Origin: Paenibacillus taichungensis
GTDB taxonomy: Bacteria; Bacillota; Bacilli; Paenibacillales; Paenibacillaceae
Length of the DNA: 64,000 bases
Direction of reading: 5' to 3'
NCBI RefSeq assembly: GCF_003287275.1
Contig: NZ_QEVW01000012.1
Location: forward strand, 310,001 to 374,000
Part shown: one piece after another, positions 8,344 to 17,657 of the stretch
How the letters are laid out: every line of letters starts with the position of its first letter
Position numbering within the stretch: position 1 is the stretch's first letter
Program-made: the position numbers and the translations under genes
The notes under the pieces: model-generated
Databases searched by the model: none
What the model saw: only the letters and a program-made list of their open reading frames with translations
Told to the model about the DNA's origin: nothing

Positions 8344-9783
8344 TTATACAGATTCAAGTGTTATGCGGCGATAAATATCCATATACTCTTCAGCTGAGAC
8401 GTTCCAGCTGTAGTCTCCGCTCATTGCATTTTTTACAATCTTTTTCCAGTGATCTGGCTGACGGTAAAATTCTTCTGCACGACGAATGGTGTTCATCATA
8501 TCATGGGCGTTAAAGCTGGTAAAAGAGAATCCATTCCCCTCACCGCTGAATTCATTGTATGCCTGCACCGTATCGTTCAGACCCCCTGTTTCCCGGACAA
8601 GTGGCACACTGCCATAACGGAGTGCAAGCAATTGGCTAATGCCACATGGCTCGAACCTCGATGGCATCAAGAATAGATCACTGCCGGCATAGAAACGGCG
8701 GGATAACCCATCATTGAAGGTAATCTGAGCAGACATTTTCAGCGGATAACGATTAGCTGCCTCGCGGAACCAGTGCTCATAAGCCGGATCCCCGGTACCC
8801 AATACAGCGAATTGAATATCGTCATAGTACAATAATTCATCCAATACACGACATACCAAATCCAAACCTTTGGAATCCACTAGCCTTGTAACCATCACCA
8901 TAAGTGGAGCATCCGGACGTACTGGCAATCCTAATTCCTTTTGCAGCTCGATCTTGTTCTCGATTTTCTTGGACAGGCTGGTTCTGTATTTAACCGCAAT
9001 TTTATTGTCCGCTGCGGGGTTGTAACTCTTGGTATCAATACCGTTAACAATCCCACTGAAACGATCCCCCAATGAACTGAGCAATCCATCCAGACCATAG
9101 CCATAGTAGGAGGTTTGTACTTCCTTGGCGTAGGTAGGGCTGACGGTTGTTACATGATCCGCAAAAACGACTCCTGCTTTCAGGAAATTGACATTGCCAT
9201 AATATTCTGCCCCATCCACCGTGAAATACCGATCATCCAGCTCAAGCAGATCACTGAATAAATCATGTGGAAACACACCTTGATATAACAGGTTATGTAT
9301 CGTAAAAACCGTTCTCATTTCACTGTAAAAAGGATCATGAGCATAGTGAGCTTCCAGTAGTAAAGGAATCATACCCGCGTGCCAATCGTGACTGTGCAGC
9401 ACATCCGGCTTGAATTCAAGTTGCGGCAACACCTCGAGAACAGCACGGTTGAAGAAGGCAAAACGCTCTCCGTCATCCATATAACCATACACGCCATCCC
9501 GTCCAAAATAGTATTCATTGTCCACAAAGTAGACAGGAATCCCGTCATGGACCAGCATCTCTACTCCACAATACGGTCTGCGCCAACCAAGAGGAACATC
9601 TGTCGTGATGACAGGCTCCATTGCCTCTTTATACTCATCCGGAATGCCCTTATATTTGGGTAAAATGACACGAACATCTGCCCCACTCTTCTTTAATGCC
9701 TGTGGTAATGCGCCGATGACGTCAGCAAGGCCTCCTGTTTTGATAAATGGATGTACTTCAGCAGCAGCAAATAGAATATTCAT
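8344..9783 (-). CDS. glgA: Glycogen synthase (ADP-glucose)
   Basis: The 479-residue GT5 enzyme transfers glucose from ADP-glucose to the growing alpha-1,4-glucan. The ADP-glucose-binding loop KTGGLADV is at residues 15-22, HSHDWHAGM lies in the N-terminal Rossmann domain, and the C-terminal domain carries MPSRFEPCGISQL and the RETGGLNDT loop. Length and motifs match bacterial GlgA. The start codon overlaps the glgB stop (ATGA) and has AGGAGG eight bases upstream, inside glgB. It is the last gene of the glgB-glgA operon and works with glgC, which is divergent upstream of glgB. Confidence 0.97.
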   Translation of the reverse strand: MNILFAAAEVHPFIKTGGLADVIGALPQALKKSGADVRVILPKYKGIPDEYKEAMEPVITTDVPLGWRRPYCGVEMLVHDGIPVYFVDNEYYFGRDGVYGYMDDGERFAFFNRAVLEVLPQLEFKPDVLHSHDWHAGMIPLLLEAHYAHDPFYSEMRTVFTIHNLLYQGVFPHDLFSDLLELDDRYFTVDGAEYYGNVNFLKAGVVFADHVTTVSPTYAKEVQTSYYGYGLDGLLSSLGDRFSGIVNGIDTKSYNPAADNKIAVKYRTSLSKKIENKIELQKELGLPVRPDAPLMVMVTRLVDSKGLDLVCRVLDELLYYDDIQFAVLGTGDPAYEHWFREAANRYPLKMSAQITFNDGLSRRFYAGSDLFLMPSRFEPCGISQLLALRYGSVPLVRETGGLNDTVQAYNEFSGEGNGFSFTSFNAHDMMNTIRRAEEFYRQPDHWKKIVKNAMSGDYSWNVSAEEYMDIYRRITLESV

Positions 9784-11837
9784 GCCTTCGTCCTCCTTTT
9801 GGGTTTAACTGTAGTGCCGTTTGTTGTTTTACTGGTTTTCGTGGTACTGGCTTTTGCTCTGACGGATTGAACTTCAAGGGGCAATGCATCCGTTTTCCGA
9901 CGTGTGTTCTTTTTTAGAATAACTACGCTTAGCGGTGGCAGAACAACTTCCAAACTATGTGGTTGCCCATGAAAAGGAATCTTTTCAGTAGTAAGCTGCA
10001 TATCATTGATAATGCCTGATCCGCCGTAATCGGAATGATCACTGTTCAGAACTTCGGTATACATACCGGGACGCATGACACCAATCCGGTAACGCTCCCG
10101 CTTGACCGGCTGAAAGTTAATGAGCACAAGGAGTGTATCCGTAGGTTTTTTTCCTTTGCGCACATATGAAATGACACTTTGGTCATGATCATCCGGAGTG
10201 ATCCATTCATAACCGTCAAAGGAATGATCAAGCTCCCACAAAGCTTTTTCGCCAAAGTATAACTCGGACAGTTCCCGTTCAAACTTGTGGAGTTTACGGT
10301 GACTGTCGTAGTTCAGCAAAAACCAGTCCAGTTGATCTTCATCTTTCCATTCGATAAACTGGCCAAATTCTCCACCCATAAACAGCAGTTTTTTGCCTGG
10401 GAATGTCATAAAGTACCCCATGAAGGCACGCATGCCGGCAAACTTCTGCTCGTATGTTCCTGGCATCTTGTCTAGGAGCGACTTTTTGCCATGAACGACC
10501 TCGTCATGAGACAGAGGAAGCACGTAATTTTCAGCAAAGGAGTATACGACCGGGAATGTCAGCAAATGATGTTTGGAAGGACGTTCGTGAAAATCCGATT
10601 CCATGTAATCAAGTGTATCGTTCATCCAACCCATGTTCCATTTGTAGTTGAAACCTAACCCACCCTGATCTACTGGTGAAGTAACCATTGGCCATGCACT
10701 GGATTCTTCTGCCATCATCAACGCATAGGGAAAGTACTTGAAGACTGCTTCATTCAACTGCTGCAAAAAAGCAACAGCTTCCTTGTTTTCCAGGCCACCT
10801 TCGTTATTCGTTCGGTATTGTCCTGGCTGCTTTTCAAAATCCAACTTAAGCATACTGGTTACGGCATCGACTCGAAGTCCGTCGAAATGGTACATCTCCA
10901 TCCAGTACAACGCATTAGAGATCAAAAACGAACGAATTTCAGGTTTAGAGTAGTCAAAGCTAAGTGTGCCCCAACCTGGTCTCTCTGCTAACAATGGATC
11001 TGCATATTCATACAAAGGCGTTCCATCAAACAAACGCAAGCCATGAGCATCCTTGGCAAAATGTGCGGGGACCCAATCGAGCAACACACCTATGCCTGCC
11101 TGATGTAGCGTATCAACCAGATACATCAGATCTTTAGGTTGCCCATAACGGCTAGTTGGCGCAAAAAATCCTGTATTCTGATAGCCCCACGAAAGGTCGT
11201 AAGGATGCTCACTCAGGGGCATCATCTCAACATGGGTATATTTCATCTCCAATAAATAAGGAACAAGCAAGTCCGCAAGTTCACGATAACTGTAGAGAGT
11301 TCCGTCTTCTTTCCGTTTCCAGGTTCCAGCGTGCATTTCATAAATATGTAAAGGTTTGTTATACACACCTCGTTGTTTGCGTCTCCATGCGCCATCATTC
11401 CATTGGTAACCTTCAATGGAGCTGGTGACAGAGGCCGTACGCGGACGAACTTCGGCCTGAAAAGCATAAGGGTCCGCTTTGAGCAATTCAGTACCATCTT
11501 CCGTTAATATACGGAATTTGTATAAAGTTCCTTCACTGATTTCCGGAATAAAACGACTCCAAAATCCAGAATCGGGTATCTTATATAAAGGTTCCTGTTC
11601 ACCTTTCCAACCATTACGGTCTAAAGCCAGTCCGACTTCTGTGGCATTCGGAGCCCACACGGTAAAACGATACCCCTGACGATGATCCTCGATCGCAGGC
11701 TGTGCGCCCATTATTCGATAACTGTGATGAAGGTTTCCTTCATGAAACAAATAAATGTGCTCCGGCGAAATTTCCGGGTTTGTTAACGGTTGAATGGCCA
11801 AGAGATCACCTTCTTCTCCAGAAAATAGATATAACAT
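9780..11837 (-). CDS. glgB: 1,4-alpha-glucan branching enzyme
   Basis: The 685-residue GH13 enzyme introduces alpha-1,6 branches into glycogen. The N-terminal CBM48-like domain (YRFTVWAPNATEVGLALD) is followed by the catalytic barrel with DWVPAHF, GLRVDAVTSML (nucleophile Asp), MMAEESS (acid/base Glu) and LSHDEVVHG, then an all-beta C-terminal domain. About 40 residues at the end form a lysine/threonine/arginine-rich tail (TKTSKTTNGTTVKPKRRTKA) beyond the usual domain. The ATG at 11837 has a weak ribosome site; a TTG 12 codons later (11801) is preceded by GGAGAAGAAGG and may be the true start. It overlaps glgA by four bases. Confidence 0.95.
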   Translation of the reverse strand: MLYLFSGEEGDLLAIQPLTNPEISPEHIYLFHEGNLHHSYRIMGAQPAIEDHRQGYRFTVWAPNATEVGLALDRNGWKGEQEPLYKIPDSGFWSRFIPEISEGTLYKFRILTEDGTELLKADPYAFQAEVRPRTASVTSSIEGYQWNDGAWRRKQRGVYNKPLHIYEMHAGTWKRKEDGTLYSYRELADLLVPYLLEMKYTHVEMMPLSEHPYDLSWGYQNTGFFAPTSRYGQPKDLMYLVDTLHQAGIGVLLDWVPAHFAKDAHGLRLFDGTPLYEYADPLLAERPGWGTLSFDYSKPEIRSFLISNALYWMEMYHFDGLRVDAVTSMLKLDFEKQPGQYRTNNEGGLENKEAVAFLQQLNEAVFKYFPYALMMAEESSAWPMVTSPVDQGGLGFNYKWNMGWMNDTLDYMESDFHERPSKHHLLTFPVVYSFAENYVLPLSHDEVVHGKKSLLDKMPGTYEQKFAGMRAFMGYFMTFPGKKLLFMGGEFGQFIEWKDEDQLDWFLLNYDSHRKLHKFERELSELYFGEKALWELDHSFDGYEWITPDDHDQSVISYVRKGKKPTDTLLVLINFQPVKRERYRIGVMRPGMYTEVLNSDHSDYGGSGIINDMQLTTEKIPFHGQPHSLEVVLPPLSVVILKKNTRRKTDALPLEVQSVRAKASTTKTSKTTNGTTVKPKRRTKA

Positions 11838-11996
11838 TAACCATTACCCCATTCTAGCCAAGTTGAAAAGAAAAATGCGGTGTGTAAAAAAATGTTGTAA
11901 TTTTTCAGAATTTTTACAGTATACATCGTTTCAATAGCTCCGCATTACGTTTATGTATGTACTACACTGGACAAATATTTTGGGAGGGAAACGATT

Positions 11997-13223
11997 ATGT
12001 TTAATAAAGATTGCATCGCTATGCTGTTGGCGGGAGGAGAAGGGAAGCGATTAGCCCCTTTAACCTCAAGTATCGCAAAACCCGCTGTACCGTTTGGCGG
12101 GCACTACCGGATTATCGATTTTCCTCTCAGCAACTGCGTAAACTCAGGCATCGACACCGTAGGTGTTCTGACGCAGTATCAAGCTGATTCATTACATGAT
12201 CACATTGGTGGAGGAGAACCTTGGGGACATGGTACTTCAAGTGAGGCAGGAATTTCCTTACTTCCATCTTATCATACAGGAAATGACGAATACTTGGGAA
12301 CCGCGGATGCTATTTATAAAAATATTGACTATATTGACCAACAAAACCCCGAAAATGTTCTAATTTTGTCGGGTGACCATATCTATCATATGAATTATCG
12401 TGAAATGCTGGAAGCTCATACCGCTAATGAAGCGGTAGCGACGATTTCCGTTATGGAGGTTCCATGGGAGGAAGCGCATCGCTTCGGCATTATGGCAGCG
12501 GATGAGCATCTGAGAGTTACAGAGTTTGCCGAGAAACCGGCCGAACCGAAAAGTAATCTGGCTTCCATGGGCATTTACATGTTCAAATGGGAATACCTGA
12601 AGCGCCACTTGCTCGAAGATGCCGCTAATCCGGAATCCAGCCATGACTTCGGTAAAGATGTGATTCCTCAAATGTTAAATGAGAATACCCCTCTCTTCGT
12701 ATATAACTTCAATGGTTATTGGAAAGACGTGGGTACCGTGAAGAGTTTATGGGATGCGCACATGGATCTGCTTCATAATGATGAAGACTGGAGCCTGCAA
12801 AAAGAAGACTGGCCGATGTTTACTCGTGACTGGAGAACTAAGCCAAGTGCATACAAAGCACGTCAGACGCGTGCTGAACTCCTGCACTCCATGATCCATG
12901 AATCCTGCAATATGGATGGCCGTGCTGAACGCTCTGTTATTTTCTGCGGAGCCGAGGTCGGTAAAGGTTCTGAGGTTAAAGACAGTGTGATCATGCCGAA
13001 TGCACGGGTTGGTCGCGGTGTTCACATCGAACGTGCCATCATTGGTGAAGGTGCCATTATCAAAGACGGTGCCATTGTTAAAGGCACGGCGGATGAAATC
13101 GTGGTTGTCGGACCAAATGAGATTGTCTCCGCCAAACCGGCTGTGCGCACACAACCTGTACGTATGCTGAAAGATGTTTATGAAAAAAGCGGGCGTCTGC
13201 GCGCTGGTGAACTTTCTTCATAA
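11997..13223 (+). CDS. glgC: Glucose-1-phosphate adenylyltransferase
   Basis: The 408-residue enzyme makes ADP-glucose from ATP and glucose-1-phosphate, the committed step of bacterial glycogen synthesis. The nucleotide-binding motif GGEGKRLAPLTSSIAKPAVPFGG is at residues about 13-35. FAEKP and SMGIYMF lie near the sugar-phosphate site, and the C-terminus is a left-handed beta-helix with hexapeptide repeats (VIMPNARVGRGVHIERAIIGEGAI). GGGAGGG precedes the ATG. It is divergent from glgB-glgA across about 160 bases. No glgD partner gene is present here, unlike the Bacillus subtilis glgBCDAP operon, so a homotetramer is expected unless glgD is elsewhere. Confidence 0.97.
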   Translation: MFNKDCIAMLLAGGEGKRLAPLTSSIAKPAVPFGGHYRIIDFPLSNCVNSGIDTVGVLTQYQADSLHDHIGGGEPWGHGTSSEAGISLLPSYHTGNDEYLGTADAIYKNIDYIDQQNPENVLILSGDHIYHMNYREMLEAHTANEAVATISVMEVPWEEAHRFGIMAADEHLRVTEFAEKPAEPKSNLASMGIYMFKWEYLKRHLLEDAANPESSHDFGKDVIPQMLNENTPLFVYNFNGYWKDVGTVKSLWDAHMDLLHNDEDWSLQKEDWPMFTRDWRTKPSAYKARQTRAELLHSMIHESCNMDGRAERSVIFCGAEVGKGSEVKDSVIMPNARVGRGVHIERAIIGEGAIIKDGAIVKGTADEIVVVGPNEIVSAKPAVRTQPVRMLKDVYEKSGRLRAGELSS

Positions 13224-13231
13224 GCTTAAAG

Positions 13232-13261
13232 AAAAGGCGAGCCTATATGGCTCGCCTTTTT
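13232..13261. terminator. Bidirectional terminator between glgC and the histidine kinase gene
   Basis: AAAAGGCGAGCC (13232-13243) and GGCTCGCCTTTT (13249-13260) form a 12-bp stem around TATAT. T-runs occur on both strands. It follows glgC by eight bases and the convergent kinase gene by about 60. Confidence 0.88.
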
Positions 13262-13322
13262 GATGCGTTAAATTCAGACATTATTTCAAACAATATACGT
13301 AGACTTAACGTTTCCAACAGGC

Positions 13323-14816
13323 TTAAGTTCTTCCCTTATCAGACTGTGTCTTCTGGGCCTGTGTCTCCTGCACCTCTTCAGCGTTGCTGATATGCTCAGG
13401 AGCTTCACCTGCCACAGTCTCTTCCTCAGGCAGTGCTGGCAAAGAAACGGTCACCGTGGTTCCCGAACCCAGCTCACTCTGAATTGTGATCGTACCTTCA
13501 TGCAGTTCCACAAGTTCCTGCGTAATCGCAAGACCCAGCCCTGTTCCCCCGTTTTGGTGATTGACCTGGAAGAAACGATCACGTACTTTGATGAGATGTT
13601 CTTCACTGATACCGATACCTGTATCCTGAACAGCAGCTATGATCTGGCCCTTCTCTTCTTTAACAGAAAGGAAAATCCACGAATTTTCATGAGAAAATTT
13701 AATCGCATTGTCCACAATGTTCAGGAAGACTTGTTTCAGTCTGTTACCGTCTCCAAATACGTTAAACGCACGTGTCTCATCCGTGTCCAGCTTGAGATGT
13801 ACTTGCTTTTGCTCTGCTTTGGCCCAGACGTTCAACATCGTTTCCTGAACAATTTCTCGAATGCTGACCGAGCCTTTTACAAGCTTCATCTGATTTTGCT
13901 GCAATTTGGAGAAATCAAGCATTTCTTCAACAAGACCAATTAATCGCTCGGTTTCTTTGGAGATAATGCTCATTCCAATTCTCGTCTCATCGGGATCGTA
14001 CCCGCCTGAATCCAGTGTTTCGCTCCAGCCTTTGATACTGGTCAGAGGTGTCCGCAATTCATGCGAAATAGATGAAATAAAATCGTCTTTTATCTGGTTA
14101 CTGCGTACAATCTCATGAGCCATGAAGTTCAAAGTAGATGCCAGTTCACCAAGCTCGTGTTTGTAATTCCCCTTAACTCTGACATCCAGACGTCCTCTTG
14201 CCATTTGAGCCGACACCGCTGTAATGTTATTGAGGGGTCGCACAATTGAATTCGCCATTCCAATACTGATAATTAAAACAATGACTAGTACAGCCACACC
14301 TACAGCAACGGCAAGCAGGCCCATAACCAGAAGCTTGGAGTTAACCATATCCAGCGAGGTTAGATACCTCACAATATAAGTATTTTCGCCACCCAAATCT
14401 AGCTTGTGGGATACAGCCATGACTTGCTCACCCGTAAGGGGTTGTCTTCCCACCCAACGACCAATGCTTCCGTTCATGGCCTGTGATATATCGCTTGTTT
14501 GAAGAACGGCATGCTCCGACTCAAAAGCAGTTGAACTAGCCAGGACTCGGCCATCCATATCAAGGATTTGCAGCTCAGTACTACCCAATTGTAAATTAGC
14601 GAGCAAATACGATAAATTATTAGCTTCATCCGTACGAGATAATGTTTCTTTAAAATCGTTCGTCGATGTGATCTGCTGATTAATCGTATTATAAATACTC
14701 TCGTAATAATACCTTTGCACTGCAATCAAAAATACGAATTCCACCAACAGCAGAGCCAGAAAAACTACAATGAAGTAATGTAGTACGATCTGCCGTGTAA
14801 TGCCTTTTTTGATCAT
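13323..14816 (-). CDS. HAMP-domain sensor histidine kinase
   Basis: The 497-residue membrane kinase has a first helix near residues 10-30, an extracellular region of about 130 residues, a second helix (VAVGVAVLVIVLIISIGMAN), HAMP, HisKA with phosphoacceptor His in SHELRTPLTSIKG, and HATPase (DNAIKF, DTGIGI, GGTGLGLAI). A glutamine/glutamate-rich tail of about 30 residues ends it. The ATG at 14816 was chosen because it overlaps the regulator stop codon (ATGA); the open frame extends 12 codons further upstream inside the regulator gene. It should phosphorylate the response regulator encoded just upstream. The signal is unknown, but the lipoprotein in the same operon could take part in sensing. 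Confidence 0.93.
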   Translation of the reverse strand: MIKKGITRQIVLHYFIVVFLALLLVEFVFLIAVQRYYYESIYNTINQQITSTNDFKETLSRTDEANNLSYLLANLQLGSTELQILDMDGRVLASSTAFESEHAVLQTSDISQAMNGSIGRWVGRQPLTGEQVMAVSHKLDLGGENTYIVRYLTSLDMVNSKLLVMGLLAVAVGVAVLVIVLIISIGMANSIVRPLNNITAVSAQMARGRLDVRVKGNYKHELGELASTLNFMAHEIVRSNQIKDDFISSISHELRTPLTSIKGWSETLDSGGYDPDETRIGMSIISKETERLIGLVEEMLDFSKLQQNQMKLVKGSVSIREIVQETMLNVWAKAEQKQVHLKLDTDETRAFNVFGDGNRLKQVFLNIVDNAIKFSHENSWIFLSVKEEKGQIIAAVQDTGIGISEEHLIKVRDRFFQVNHQNGGTGLGLAITQELVELHEGTITIQSELGSGTTVTVSLPALPEEETVAGEAPEHISNAEEVQETQAQKTQSDKGRT

Positions 14817-15511
14817 TGATCCCGGCCCTTCCATTTGTAACCGTGACCCCATACAGTCTGCAGGTATTCAGGCTCGGAAGGATTGTTCTCAATTTTCTGG
14901 CGCAGGCGGCGAATGTTTACGTCCACGATTTTGGGATCACCCATATACTCTTTGCCCCACACGTGATCCAGCAGCACATCTCGACTAAGCGGCGTGTTTT
15001 CTTTTTCCAGGAAAAATTGAATCAAGGAAAATTCAGTTGGTGTTAACTCAATTAATTCATTTTGTTTCTTGAATTGCTTGGAGATCAGATCCAGCGAGAA
15101 TGGTCCTGACTGGAATGTTACCTTTGCAGCCGTCTCCCGGTGAACATTGACCCGGCGAAGCAAAGATTGAATACGTGCAATCAGCTCGGTTGGACTGAAC
15201 GGCTTACTTACGTGATCGTCTGCTCCAACAGATAGCGCATATACTTTGTCCTGCTCCTGAACTTTGGCTGTCAGAAAAATAATACCTAGACGTTCATTCG
15301 TTTCACGGATCCGTCGACACACTTCAAAACCGTCAATTCCAGGAACCATAACATCCAGCAAAGCCAAGTCAATATCTGGTACGGATTGCAGAATGCGAAG
15401 CGCTTCATGTCCGTCCCCCGCTTCAAGCACTTCGAACCCGTTTCTCTTCAAATTGATAACAATAAAACTGCGGATGGATTCTTCATCCTCAAGAATAAGT
15501 ACTTTACTCAT
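14813..15511 (-). CDS. OmpR-family response regulator
   Basis: The 232-residue regulator has a receiver with acidic pocket EDEE (residues 8-11), phosphoacceptor Asp53 (ALLDVMVPG), Thr in FLTAK and Lys in SKPF. A winged-helix DNA-binding domain follows (LTPTEFSLIQFFL, VDVNIRRLRQKIE, TVWGHGYKW). All catalytic residues are present. It overlaps the preceding lipoprotein gene by eight bases and the following kinase gene by four, so the three are translationally coupled. Confidence 0.95.
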   Translation of the reverse strand: MSKVLILEDEESIRSFIVINLKRNGFEVLEAGDGHEALRILQSVPDIDLALLDVMVPGIDGFEVCRRIRETNERLGIIFLTAKVQEQDKVYALSVGADDHVSKPFSPTELIARIQSLLRRVNVHRETAAKVTFQSGPFSLDLISKQFKKQNELIELTPTEFSLIQFFLEKENTPLSRDVLLDHVWGKEYMGDPKIVDVNIRRLRQKIENNPSEPEYLQTVWGHGYKWKGRDQ

Positions 15512-16832
15512 TTAGTTCTTCCTTTCTGTTCAGGTGCGACATATTGTCCAGTAATCCACCATCGTTATTCGCAGATTGTGCGCTACGATAAGCAATCACT
15601 CGATCATTTGATTTGGTAATTTCTTTCCACCCTTTACCTTTGTCTTGTTCCCACTGCGTAAGTGTGAAATATTTAATTTCACCAACCGTTTCATCCGTAT
15701 CAATCATTTTGAAACGAATATATTTGCCCTTTTCCGATTTGGTATCTATTGTAACTTTTCCATACCAATCCGTTTTCAGGTTAAGATGGAATGCATTCGC
15801 TTCATCACGATACTGGAAGGATACAAAATCTTTCCCATCCTTACCATTCCATTGATAGAAAGTATAGAACCACATCCGAGCATCAAATACGTAATGTTCC
15901 CAGCCTCTGGGCGTTTCCTTTAATCCAAATTCAATAATACCATCATTATTAAAATCACCGCTTAAAATTTTGTCATCTCTGTATGTTTGATCAGGGGAAT
16001 TGAATGCATATACTAATTTGTTGTCCTTTACATAAACAATTTGTGTAAAGGTACTTCGGTCGTCCAATTCGGCATCCAATACGAAGCCCACTTTATCTTT
16101 GGCAATTTGACCACCAAGTGCATTATAGAATTCTTTTACTGTGTAGTCCGTCTGTATACGGTCCACTTCTTTGAAGCTGCCATCATCATATTGATATAGG
16201 GCAATGGAGGCAAATCCGCTGGTATTGAGCGAAACGATTGCAAAATCATTTTTTTTGTCCCCGTTCAGATCCAAAGGGTTCCCTTGCAAATCATCAATGA
16301 TTAACTCATTATACGGTACTCCGCCCATCACTTGTTCAAGGGCCCCTCCCTTATAGGAATAGGCCATTAAGGCTTTCTGTGCTTCAAGACTCACTCCAAG
16401 AACAATATCAGGATTGCCATCGTTCGTGATGTCCAGAAGTTTAAACGATTGCAAGGTATTTCCCGGAACATCAAAAGTCAGTTTTTTCACCCAGGTATCA
16501 CCCTGCTCTTCGAGAAGCATGCCATGAATCCGTACATTTTCGCTCGGAGTTTCGTAGAAAACAATGGCTTCTCGGGTTCCATCCCCATCCAAATCTGCCA
16601 CCCGTATCATGCTTGTATTGTTCAAATCTTTGGGACGAATTAATTGGCTTTCAGGAGGTTGTTCTTTCTGAACAATTGTAAGAAGTCTCTCCTTGTCCAT
16701 CGACATCATGGGTTGTTTCATTAAAAGCTTGGGATCACTCAGGACAGTACATCCGCTAAGGACTGAACCGAGCAAGATACTCACTGCTCCCCCCGCTAAC
16801 AGGCGTCCCCACCGTGAATTAAGCAAATTCAT
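15504..16832 (-). CDS. VCBS/FG-GAP-like lipoprotein
   Basis: The 442-residue protein carries a lipobox (GSVLSGC, Cys about residue 28), so it should be anchored outside the membrane. The mature part has calcium-binding-like turns typical of FG-GAP/VCBS beta-propellers: VADLDGDGTREAIVF, LLDITNDGNPDIVLG, DLNGDKKNDFAIVS, GDFNNDGIIEFGL. A beta-propeller could bind a ligand or protein partner. The ATG at 16832 follows a GTG codon, and either could start translation. It lies 16 bases after the ABC ATPase gene and overlaps the response-regulator gene, so it is probably an accessory sensor of the two-component system. That role is inference. Confidence 0.85.
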   Translation of the reverse strand: MNLLNSRWGRLLAGGAVSILLGSVLSGCTVLSDPKLLMKQPMMSMDKERLLTIVQKEQPPESQLIRPKDLNNTSMIRVADLDGDGTREAIVFYETPSENVRIHGMLLEEQGDTWVKKLTFDVPGNTLQSFKLLDITNDGNPDIVLGVSLEAQKALMAYSYKGGALEQVMGGVPYNELIIDDLQGNPLDLNGDKKNDFAIVSLNTSGFASIALYQYDDGSFKEVDRIQTDYTVKEFYNALGGQIAKDKVGFVLDAELDDRSTFTQIVYVKDNKLVYAFNSPDQTYRDDKILSGDFNNDGIIEFGLKETPRGWEHYVFDARMWFYTFYQWNGKDGKDFVSFQYRDEANAFHLNLKTDWYGKVTIDTKSEKGKYIRFKMIDTDETVGEIKYFTLTQWEQDKGKGWKEITKSNDRVIAYRSAQSANNDGGLLDNMSHLNRKEELNE

Positions 16833-16848
16833 CACTCTTTTCAGTAGT

Positions 16849-17574
16849 TTAAATCATATTTTTTTCTTGTTGTGTCAAGCGACGTCCACGTATATCAAAA
16901 GCAATCTTGCCTTCCGCAAGACCCCAGATGCGGGTCACATGTTTCTCTGCCATTTCAATCGGCAATACTGCAATCACGGTAGCCCGTTCCTCTTCGCATA
17001 ATTTACGCAGTGTCTCCAGCACCGTATCTGCTGTATGAGGATCAAGGCCAATGACAGGCTCATCCGCCAAAACAACTTTGGCGCCATGTGCAAGCGCTCT
17101 GGCAATCGCAACACGCTGCTTCTCGCCACCACTGAGCTTCTCTGCCGTCTGGTGAGCTTTATCCAGCAAACCTAGCCCTTCCAGATAATCCATCGCACCC
17201 ATATAATCATCCGAACGAACCATACCTGTTACCATTCTCCACAAAGGAGTTTGACCGGACCGACCGATCAATACATTTTTCAAAGCTGTACGTCTCGGAT
17301 ACAATTGCGGATTCTGTTCCAAGTATGCCCATTCCCGTTTAATTTTCCGTTTTCCGGACCAACCTTCTTTTATAATCTCGGCGCCGTCCACCGTAAATTG
17401 ACCACTATCCCATTTCTCCATCATAGCAAGGCATTTAAGAAGCATGCTTTTCCCGCTGCCACTCGAACCCACTACACCGATCATTTCTCCCTGTTGCATA
17501 TCGAATCGTATATCCCGCAGAACCGGAACCCGGTCCGCTCCAACGGATTTGCTTAAACCCTCAACTCTGATCAT
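16849..17574 (-). CDS. ABC transporter ATPase without partner permease
   Basis: The 241-residue ATPase resembles PhnC/FtsE-type domains. Walker A is GSSGSGKSM (the usual Thr is Met), the Q-loop is LEQNPQLYP, the signature is LSGGEKQR and Walker B is VVLADEP. The H-loop histidine appears to be missing: the segment usually ending in TH or LH reads ATVIAVLPIEMAE. No permease gene lies in the operon; lipoprotein, regulator and kinase genes follow instead. The product may therefore serve as a signalling or regulatory ATPase, or couple to a permease encoded elsewhere. The start has GAGGAGA eight bases upstream. First gene of the four-gene operon. Confidence 0.87.
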   Translation of the reverse strand: MIRVEGLSKSVGADRVPVLRDIRFDMQQGEMIGVVGSSGSGKSMLLKCLAMMEKWDSGQFTVDGAEIIKEGWSGKRKIKREWAYLEQNPQLYPRRTALKNVLIGRSGQTPLWRMVTGMVRSDDYMGAMDYLEGLGLLDKAHQTAEKLSGGEKQRVAIARALAHGAKVVLADEPVIGLDPHTADTVLETLRKLCEEERATVIAVLPIEMAEKHVTRIWGLAEGKIAFDIRGRRLTQQEKNMI

Positions 17575-17657
17575 CGCGATGTCTCCTCTTGTCCATGTTT
17601 TTCCCTACTACTAGTGTACTCGGAAATGGACATCAATTTCCATGCGAACACCAGCTT

